In this document: positions 5,446 to 10,533 of the stretch, piece after piece
Position numbering within the stretch: position 1 is the first letter of the stretch
How the letters are laid out: each line of letters begins with the position of its first letter
Assembly (NCBI GenBank): GCA_944389715.1
Contig: CALXNI010000076.1
Coordinates: 1 to 10,533, forward strand
Direction of reading: 5' to 3'
DNA from: an uncultured Clostridia bacterium
Lineage (GTDB): Bacteria > Bacillota > Clostridia > TANB77 > CAG-508
Length of the DNA: 10,533 nt
Notes under the pieces: generated by a model
Seen by the model: only the letters and a program-made list of their open reading frames with translations
Database searches by the model: none
Told to the model about the DNA's origin: nothing
Position numbers and translations under genes: made by a program

Positions 5446-7742
5446 TAATTTTCTCCTATTATACTTTGATTTCGTTTTATTCTTTCAATTGCTTCTTCTA
5501 TTTTCATTAAGTCTTCTTCAGACCACCTAGATCCCTCTTCTATTCCAAAATGTGTCTTTATATCTTTTCCCCAACTATCTACCAAATGAATTATTTTACT
5601 AACTTCTTTTAAACCAATATCTTTAATTATTTCCTGTCTACATACTTTATTGTTTTTTATAATTCTGCTTTTGTTTTTATTATAGTACTCTTCATCTAAT
5701 ATATATGTTGCAGCACCATATGATGGGTTTCCGCTTTTATCAAGTATTTTTTCAATTATTACTTCCTGAAAATTAGGAAGGTACGCTATCATATGTCCAT
5801 CTAAAGTCATCTCAAAATAGTAATCTTTATCTAATGCACTTATTAATCTCATTCTATCAAATGGATCAGTAATATGTTTTTGATATTTATTTTTTTTACC
5901 TTTTTCTTCGATTCTTTCCTCCGTTTCTCCTTTGCTAACAATTTCCGAATCGATTGTTAAGCATTCACCTATTAAATAGCTTCTATTATTTTTATCTTCT
6001 TCACTTTCTTCTGGAAAAATGCTACCAATAAGCATAAATTTTTGAGTAATATTAGGAGATGTATTTACTATACTAGCAATTATATCTAAATCAATTGTTC
6101 CTATTTGATATAATTCTCTTACCTTTGTTGGAGGTAATTTTCCTTTTTCGCATTGTTTAAATAGTATTGATGGTCCAATCCAATCTATACATTTTTGTAT
6201 TGTTACAATATCTAAACTGTATAAATCATCCATAATATCTAATCCATAATCTTCACCATTAGCATTTATAAGTTTTTCTATTAAACTTTCAACATCTACT
6301 TTTTTGTCTTCCATCAAATGTTTATATAATATAGAAAATCTACTTAATCTTTTTGCTTCTTCTGTTTGCAAATCTCGTATTTCTTTTGATTGATCTGACC
6401 ACTCTGTAGAGTATATCATTTCTTCATATAATAATTTAAATTTTTCATTATAATATTCTTCTGAGAGTTCACTCATATCAATATTTCTAGTTATCTCTAA
6501 ATTTAGTTTTCCTTCTAAATACATGTTTAATATATCTTCGTCTGTAATTTCTTCATTATCTTTTAAATATTCAGTAAGTTCTATAGCACATTGCAATATC
6601 CTAGTTTTATCATTATCATCCGTTTTTGCATCATAGCTTTTACTAACATTAATAAGGTCCTGTAAATTTATATTTGCAATTTTTCTTTTTTGTGCGTCAT
6701 CTATTAAATTTCCATCTAATATTTGTTTATGTATATCTTCAATTTCTTTATCAGTAACATAATCATTTTTTTTTTTTTTTTCTAAAAATTGTTCTATATT
6801 TTCTTTGTTTGCACATATTGCTTCTGAACCATTCTCTAAAAATATAGAATATGAAATATCCTCATATTTACCTTTTTTTAATTCTTTATATATTTGTCGT
6901 AAAAATTCTATACTAACCCCTAATTCTACAGAATTATTTTCATTTAATTTTACACCTTTAATTTGTTCTTGTTTTCTAATTTTTATTCCTAACATAACTC
7001 TTGCTGCAGAATTTAATAATAAATCTGTAATATCTATATATTGTAAATTATCTTTTAAATAATTTATTGTAGCATCTTGAAACTCATTTTCAAACGTACT
7101 AACTATTTTTTCATCACTTTCTTCTTTTAATAATTTTTCAAAATCTTCTAAAGAAAGTTGCTTCTGTTCTAAAAAAAATTGATTTATAATTTTGTTCATA
7201 ACAATTTGGAACATTCCATCTGAAAATTTAGAATCTATTATGTTTTTTAAGTCTTCTATATTTGCTATTATTAATGAATGCATTATAAGTCTCTTAAGCC
7301 TATCACTTTTTATAGAAGAAAGTTTCTTCCTGTTTTCATTTGTTATAATTTCATAATCAATAATATTACTATTACCAATATAAAATTTAAAGATATAAAA
7401 TTTTCTGTCTCCCAAAATTAAATTTTTTAGCTCAGCTAATTCTTTTGTTTTCATTGATTGTGAAAATTTTCTGTAAATATTAGAAAGAATATTAAGCTTC
7501 CAATTATTATCATTATTCATCTCTGGATTTTTAGCTATTATATTGCATATTGCTAACATTCTCATTCTTTTATCATTTTTATCCAAGCCTATTTTTTGTA
7601 CTTCAGTATTTGCAAGCTTTTTAATATAGTTTTTTTCTTTTTCTGAAAAAAAACTTAATAAAAGTTCTTCAACATCTTCTCCAATTATTTTTTCATATTT
7701 TTTTATTATCTCCAATACTGTATAATCGTCAATATTAGCCAT
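5445..7742 (-). CDS. Large acidic helical protein of unknown function
   Basis: A 765-residue soluble protein that I do not recognise. It is strongly charged (Glu/Lys/Asp-rich), mostly helical, and has no signal peptide or membrane helix. The C-terminal part (about 625-765) looks more compact: DPFDRMRLISALDKDYYFEM, LDGHMIAYLPN, SYGAATYILDEEYY, IIHLVDSWGKDIKTHFG and SRWSEEDLMKIEEAIERI. Residues E321-K322-325-N326 are encoded by a run of 16 A residues (6766-6781), prone to slippage. The start has AAAGGAG 6 nt upstream and a good promoter. It forms a two-gene unit with the 273-residue protein (one-base overlap). The pair separates the M24 peptidase from efp, which are adjacent (yqhT-efp) in Bacillus. 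Confidence 0.85.
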   Translation of the reverse strand: MANIDDYTVLEIIKKYEKIIGEDVEELLLSFFSEKEKNYIKKLANTEVQKIGLDKNDKRMRMLAICNIIAKNPEMNNDNNWKLNILSNIYRKFSQSMKTKELAELKNLILGDRKFYIFKFYIGNSNIIDYEIITNENRKKLSSIKSDRLKRLIMHSLIIANIEDLKNIIDSKFSDGMFQIVMNKIINQFFLEQKQLSLEDFEKLLKEESDEKIVSTFENEFQDATINYLKDNLQYIDITDLLLNSAARVMLGIKIRKQEQIKGVKLNENNSVELGVSIEFLRQIYKELKKGKYEDISYSIFLENGSEAICANKENIEQFLEKKKKNDYVTDKEIEDIHKQILDGNLIDDAQKRKIANINLQDLINVSKSYDAKTDDNDKTRILQCAIELTEYLKDNEEITDEDILNMYLEGKLNLEITRNIDMSELSEEYYNEKFKLLYEEMIYSTEWSDQSKEIRDLQTEEAKRLSRFSILYKHLMEDKKVDVESLIEKLINANGEDYGLDIMDDLYSLDIVTIQKCIDWIGPSILFKQCEKGKLPPTKVRELYQIGTIDLDIIASIVNTSPNITQKFMLIGSIFPEESEEDKNNRSYLIGECLTIDSEIVSKGETEERIEEKGKKNKYQKHITDPFDRMRLISALDKDYYFEMTLDGHMIAYLPNFQEVIIEKILDKSGNPSYGAATYILDEEYYNKNKSRIIKNNKVCRQEIIKDIGLKEVSKIIHLVDSWGKDIKTHFGIEEGSRWSEEDLMKIEEAIERIKRNQSIIGEN

Positions 7743-7773
7743 ATAAATCTCCTTTGATCAATATTATGTAAAT

Positions 7774-7802
7774 ATTATACAATATATTTTAGTTTTTTGC
7801 AA
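7774..7802 (-). promoter_or_regulatory. Promoter of the 765/273-residue gene pair
   Basis: Minus strand: TTGCAA (7802-7797), 17-bp spacer, perfect TATAAT (7779-7774). It lies directly behind the M24 gene terminator and about 32 nt upstream of the start codon. Confidence 0.7.
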
Positions 7803-7805
7803 ATT

Positions 7806-7840
7806 AAAAAGCTGCCTATATTTTTGCAAAGCAGCTTTTG
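7806..7840 (-). terminator. Terminator after the M24 peptidase gene
   Basis: Minus strand: AAAAGCTGC ... GCAGCTTTTT with a 15-nt loop and a T-tail, starting a few bases past the stop codon at 7843. The stem is near-symmetric (7806-7815 with 7831-7839). Confidence 0.85.
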
Positions 7841-7842
7841 TT

Positions 7843-8910
7843 TTATATCACAACATAACCCTTGTTTGATTTTGTGAGTGCTATACAATCATTTTTATTA
7901 ACTAACACGGTATCTTCTATTCTTATTCCATATTTACCTGGTAAATATATTCCTGGTTCATCAGTTATAACCATATTTGCTTTTAAAAAGCTTTCATTTT
8001 TTATATTTACATTTGGCATTTCATGAATCTCTAGTCCAACTCCATGCCCTAATCCGTGTATTAGTGCATAATTATTAAATTTGAAACTATCCTCTACACT
8101 TCTAGATATAGTTTTTATATTATAATTATTTCTAATTTCATCTAATACATATTCTTGGTTTTTTAATACTAAATCATATACAGGTTTTATTTCTTCTAAT
8201 ATACACCCCATAAATATAGTTCTTGTCATATCAGAACAATATCCATTATACTTACATCCCATATCTATTAAAATTGGGTCAGCCATTTGAATTTTTCTTT
8301 CTCCTGGTTTCCAATGTGGAATTGATGAATTAGGTCCACTAGCGACTATAGGATCAAAAGAAACGCCTTCTGCTCCATGTGTTTTAAAAAACATTTCTAT
8401 TTCCAAAGCAACTTGTTTTTCTGTCATTCCTTCTTTTATAAATGTTAATAAATAATCAAAACAATTATCAGTAATCTCACATGCTTTTTTTATATTTTCG
8501 ATTTCTTCCTCATCTTTAATCATTCTTTGTTTTTCGATTATTCCTTCTGTTTCTACCATATTGTTAATTCTATATCTTTGTTTTAACTTTTTATATTGCT
8601 CATATGTAACATAACTTTCTTCAAAACCTATATTTTCGCAAAATACAAAAAAGTTTTCTGCTTCTTCCTTTGAAATATCTCTTACATCTGCAACTATTAT
8701 TTCATCATCTATTGTTAAAGTTCTATTAACATCTTCTATGTACATTGTATAAGTTATGTATATATTTTCTTTCCTTGTTATTAATAATATACCTTGTATT
8801 TCAGGGTCAATATTAGTTAGATATTTTATATTTATAGGATTAGAAACTATCATTCCTTCCAGATTTAAACTTTTTAGCCTTTCTCTTAATGCACGTATTT
8901 TATAATTCAT
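7843..8910 (-). CDS. M24 metallopeptidase, Xaa-Pro aminopeptidase type (YqhT-like)
   Basis: A cytoplasmic peptidase that removes N-terminal residues preceding proline, using two divalent metals. The product has 355 residues, the usual size for the short PepQ/YqhT class. The N-terminal creatinase-like domain covers about 1-130. The pita-bread domain has the five metal ligands D216 (IDMG), D227 (SDMTR), H289 (HGLGHGVG), E318 (DEPGIY) and E332 (RIEDT), plus H199 (PHW) and H296. The ATG at 8910 is preferred because GAGGGTG lies 5 nt upstream; an in-frame TTG at 8928 would place that ribosome site inside the gene. It is third in the yqeG-prepilin peptidase group after a 76-bp gap (8911-8986), which holds no clear promoter. 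Confidence 0.92.
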   Translation of the reverse strand: MNYKIRALRERLKSLNLEGMIVSNPINIKYLTNIDPEIQGILLITRKENIYITYTMYIEDVNRTLTIDDEIIVADVRDISKEEAENFFVFCENIGFEESYVTYEQYKKLKQRYRINNMVETEGIIEKQRMIKDEEEIENIKKACEITDNCFDYLLTFIKEGMTEKQVALEIEMFFKTHGAEGVSFDPIVASGPNSSIPHWKPGERKIQMADPILIDMGCKYNGYCSDMTRTIFMGCILEEIKPVYDLVLKNQEYVLDEIRNNYNIKTISRSVEDSFKFNNYALIHGLGHGVGLEIHEMPNVNIKNESFLKANMVITDEPGIYLPGKYGIRIEDTVLVNKNDCIALTKSNKGYVVI

Positions 8911-8986
8911 ATTTTCACCCTCTTCCAAAATATAGATATTTTTTATTTATATAAGCAAAACATCTGCCCCCTGCATTTATCTTATT

Positions 8987-9733
8987 TTAATACATTCCTA
9001 AAGTAAATATTTCTATTAATATTGTAAACAAAATACTAAATGGTACGAATATTGTTATAATGGATGAAATTACTATAAATGGTCCAAAAGGTATATATGT
9101 ATTTGCATTCTTTCTGTTAACTATCATATAAACAATGCTTACAATAGCTCCAATTAAAAAAGCTAAAACTGAAATTAAAACTATGTTTTGAAGACCAAAA
9201 TATAGCCCAAGTGCTCCCATTAATTTTACATCACCCATTCCCATAGCTTCTTTACCTGCTATAAGTCCTCCAAGTAATGTAATAAGTAAAAAGATTCCTC
9301 CACCTGCAATCATTCCAAAAAACATATTTAATGCTATATTAATGTTAGTAAATCCATGCATAAAAACAAATACTAATCCTATTTCAAACATAAGCAAATT
9401 TAACCTGTTTGGAATTATTTGTTCTTTTAAATCTACTACAAAGGCAACTTCTAACATTGGTAATAATAATAAATATTTTATTAAATCTAAATTTTGGCTA
9501 AAAGTATCGTTAATTCCAAACTTATATAGTAAAAGCATATAACCAATTAGAGTAACAAAAATTAATATATAATTTGGAATCATTACTCTTTTATATTTTT
9601 CAAAACTTTCTCTTGAAAAAATCTTTTGTTCTTTTAAAAAGCATCTATTACAATAATCTACAAACTGTCCAACAATTACTCCTATTATAGCTAATAAAAC
9701 ATAATTAAGTATATGTACATCATTAAAATACAT
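8987..9733 (-). CDS. Type 4 prepilin peptidase (A24 family), short N-terminus
   Basis: A membrane aspartic protease that cleaves the leader of type IV pilin-like precursors and often N-methylates them. The 248 residues contain about six to eight hydrophobic helices. The catalytic aspartates are D101 in VVDLKEQIIPN and D168 in GMGDVKLMG, both in the family's usual context. The N-terminal region keeps only one YCNRC pair and an abbreviated loop instead of the usual two CxxC pairs, so methylase activity may be reduced. The ATG at 9733 is two bases after the stop of the shifted yqeG frame, with only a weak GAGAG ribosome site. Coupling therefore depends on ribosomes finishing the +1 frame of yqeG. 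No pilin genes are present in the window. Confidence 0.9.
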   Translation of the reverse strand: MYFNDVHILNYVLLAIIGVIVGQFVDYCNRCFLKEQKIFSRESFEKYKRVMIPNYILIFVTLIGYMLLLYKFGINDTFSQNLDLIKYLLLLPMLEVAFVVDLKEQIIPNRLNLLMFEIGLVFVFMHGFTNINIALNMFFGMIAGGGIFLLITLLGGLIAGKEAMGMGDVKLMGALGLYFGLQNIVLISVLAFLIGAIVSIVYMIVNRKNANTYIPFGPFIVISSIITIFVPFSILFTILIEIFTLGMY

Positions 9734-9735
9734 TT

Positions 9736-10246
9736 TTATCTCTCGCTTTCTAGTTTTACCTTTTTAATATATCTTTTTATTATAAAATTTTCTAAAGGTC
9801 TTTTTACTTTTGTTATAAATATGTCTTTTTTGTCTAGTGGTTTAGTTAAAATAGTAAACATTCCCATTCTATTTCCACCGAAGTATATCTGTCATTATTT
9901 GATCTCCAGCTACTGCAATATTTTTTGCATCTAATTGTAATAAATTCATTGCTTTTATAAATCCATTTTTAAATGGTTTTTTTGCAAAATTTATATATTG
10001 CAAATCCAATTCTTTTGCTACTTTTTTTACTTTTTCAATTTTATTAGTGTTAGACAATATACATATCTTTATGCCTTCTTTTTTTAAATTTTCACACCAA
10101 TTCTTTGAACCATCTAATATTTTTAGATTAAAATCAATAAGTGTATTATCTACGTCTAATAAAAGTCCTTTTATATTATTCTCTTTTAGTAAATTTAAAG
10201 ATATTTCTTTTACATTATCTAAATATATATTAGGATAAAAAATCAT
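9736..10246 (-). CDS. yqeG: YqeG-family HAD phosphatase, +1 shift at CGG
   Basis: A HAD-superfamily (IIIA) phosphatase, substrate not established. Motif I is D31-V-D33-NT, motif II is S65-N, the lysine region is KKP (89-91), and motif IV is GDQIMTD (114-120). In the zero frame translation ends TDIL-R-W-K-stop. Skipping the C of CGG at 9880 gives TDIL-G-GNRMG followed by a typical YqeG C-terminus (TILTKPLDKKDIFITKVKRP...LESER), 169 residues in all. The conserved family motif here is TD(V/I)xGGNR, so the site should yield Gly123. The +1 frame has a TGA five codons upstream and the zero frame has a TAG three codons downstream, which confines the shift to a few codons. Start: the ATG at 10246 has GGAGG 5 nt upstream; the ATG at 10258 overlaps that site. 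It is first in an operon with the prepilin peptidase. Confidence 0.88.
9878..9880 (-). other. +1 recoding site CGG-T in yqeG
   Basis: Zero frame ATA CTT CGG TGG AAA TAG; +1 frame CTT (C) GGT GGA AAT AGA. CTT followed by C recalls the prfB CUU slippery codon, but the prfB elements TGA and an adjacent Shine-Dalgarno stimulator are absent. The surrounding motif TDIL|GGNR places the shift at this codon. Confidence 0.85.
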
Positions 10247-10268
10247 CTTCTCCTCCATTTATGCCTAT

Positions 10269-10297
10269 ATATTATCAATATCTTTAATTAATGTCAA
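10269..10297 (-). promoter_or_regulatory. Promoter of the yqeG operon
   Basis: Minus strand: perfect TTGACA (10297-10292), 17-bp spacer, TAATAT (10274-10269). The predicted transcript start is near 10262, giving a short leader before the GGAGG and the ATG at 10246. It supports the internal ATG over the one at 10258. Confidence 0.8.
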
Positions 10298-10336
10298 GAT
10301 TTTTGCTCAGAGCAAAAAAATTGTAATTTGTTGTTT

Positions 10337-10371
10337 AGAGATTAGAGGTTAGAGGTTGGAGATTAGAAATT
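10337..10371. repeat. Heptamer tandem repeat
   Basis: Five 7-bp units in a row: AGAGATT, AGAGGTT, AGAGGTT, GGAGATT, AGAAATT, consensus AGAGRTT. The tract is purine-rich on the plus strand and abuts the palindromic repeat cluster. An open frame on the minus strand through this tract and the repeats is not a gene. Confidence 0.85.
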
Positions 10372-10372
10372 A

Positions 10373-10410
10373 ATTGCAAACGTTGTAGGGGCGGGGTTCC
10401 ACACCCGCCC
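10373..10410. repeat. Palindromic repeat unit, GGGCGGG type
   Basis: Begins attgcaaacgttgtagggg, then a hairpin GGGCGGG (10389-10395) with CCCGCCC (10404-10410). It shares the 19-bp head with units at 1, 10423 and 10471 but has a different core. Confidence 0.8.
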
Positions 10411-10422
10411 AGAAAAAAATTT

Positions 10423-10458
10423 ATTGCAAATGTTGTAGGGGCGGGCCTTGTGTCCGCC
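10423..10458. repeat. Palindromic repeat unit, GGCGGGC type
   Basis: Same 19-bp head (10423-10441) with a hairpin GGCGGGC (10440-10446) and GTCCGCC (10452-10458, one G-T pair). It starts 50 bp after the previous unit. Confidence 0.8.
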
Positions 10459-10470
10459 AGAAACAAAATA

Positions 10471-10533
10471 ATTGCAAATGTTGTAGGGGTCGCCGCCCAC
10501 GGCGACCCGCATATCAAATTTTCGGGTCGCCCA
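10471..10533. repeat. Palindromic repeat unit matching the left-edge element (cut by the window end)
   Basis: Identical to bases 1-46 from the head through the GGGTCGCC/GGCGACCC hairpin and AT linker, then closely similar (gggtcgccca) to the window end. It is in the same orientation as the element at 1-81. Confidence 0.85.

Noticed and set aside
1130..9880. Simple reassignment of CGG to another amino acid
   Set aside because: Reassignment keeps the frame, whereas the three genes need a +1 shift to give their conserved sequence. Reassignment could still apply to the in-frame CGG at 791-793.
1125..9885. Sequencing or assembly indels as the cause of the three frameshifts
   Set aside because: None of the three sites has a long homopolymer, all three involve the same codon, and the other several kilobases of coding sequence have no indels despite many long A/T runs. 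It cannot be excluded without reads, especially for a modification-linked base-calling error, so read inspection is listed as the refuting test.
9870..9885. prfB-type programmed frameshift (CUU slippage at a stop codon)
   Set aside because: CTT precedes the site in yqeG only. The other P-site codons are CCA and GAC, which re-pair poorly in +1, and no TGA or adjacent Shine-Dalgarno stimulator is present. The shared feature is CGG itself.
10300..10318. Terminator between yqeG and the repeat island
   Set aside because: TTTTTGCT-CAG-AGCAAAAA forms an 8-bp hairpin, but neither strand has a following T-run and no gene ends there; it lies upstream of the yqeG promoter.
10335..10517. Open frame on the minus strand through the repeat cluster
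   Set aside because: It is a translation of the heptamer and palindromic repeats; it has no ribosome site and its composition differs from the real genes.
10373..10533. CRISPR array at the right edge
   Set aside because: Spacing of about 50 bp looked array-like, but the segments between the heads are themselves palindromic GC-rich cores, not unique spacers, and no cas gene is nearby.

Overview
The window is very AT-rich bacterial chromosome. It carries a Bacillota-type gene set: efp next to a long-form glutamine synthetase, a YqhT-type M24 peptidase, YqeG and a type 4 prepilin peptidase. Shine-Dalgarno sites are strong (AAGGAG/GGAGG) and sigma-A-like promoters have 17-bp spacers. It most resembles an uncultured, gut-type Clostridia lineage. 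I infer this from gene content and composition, not from a search.

Layout: 1-81 is a GC-rich palindromic repeat. A tRNA-Trp(CCA) with its own promoter and a shared terminator follows (143-338). Next is a divergent pair: a small two-helix membrane protein (356-829, minus) and a secreted M23 endopeptidase (950-1550, plus). Convergent to the M23 gene is a minus-strand operon, efp -> Cys-rich CD1247-like protein -> glutamine synthetase (4539 down to 1547). Its terminator hairpin lies inside the 3' coding end of the M23 gene. Upstream is a two-gene unit of unrecognised proteins (7742 down to 4624) with its own promoter. Upstream again is yqeG -> prepilin peptidase -> M24 aminopeptidase (10246 down to 7843), ending in a clear terminator. 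The right edge (10337-10533) holds a heptamer tract and three palindromic repeat units of the same family as the left edge.

Main discovery: three genes are each split by a +1 frameshift, and in all three the break falls on an in-frame CGG codon. These are the M23 peptidase (CCA CGG T, 1130), the CD1247-like protein (GAC CGG G, 3558) and yqeG (CTT CGG T, 9880). Skipping the C of CGG so that GGN is read as Gly restores the complete conserved protein each time. It gives WPTP-G-YTTITS...HLH in M23, TDIL-G-GNRMG in YqeG, and a Cys/His tail GHDGCCGDDCSHC in the third. By eye, the roughly 3,100 codons of this window contain only four in-frame CGG codons. Three are at the frameshifts. The fourth (791-793, membrane protein codon 13) is apparently read in frame. 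The other CGN codons (CGT, CGA) are used normally. This points to CGG being a hungry or unassigned codon, with +1 recoding or four-base CGGN decoding as glycine. I know of no described bacterial case in which CGG works this way. The tRNA-Trp also has a U27-C43 mismatch at the top of its anticodon stem, a position linked to decoding accuracy.
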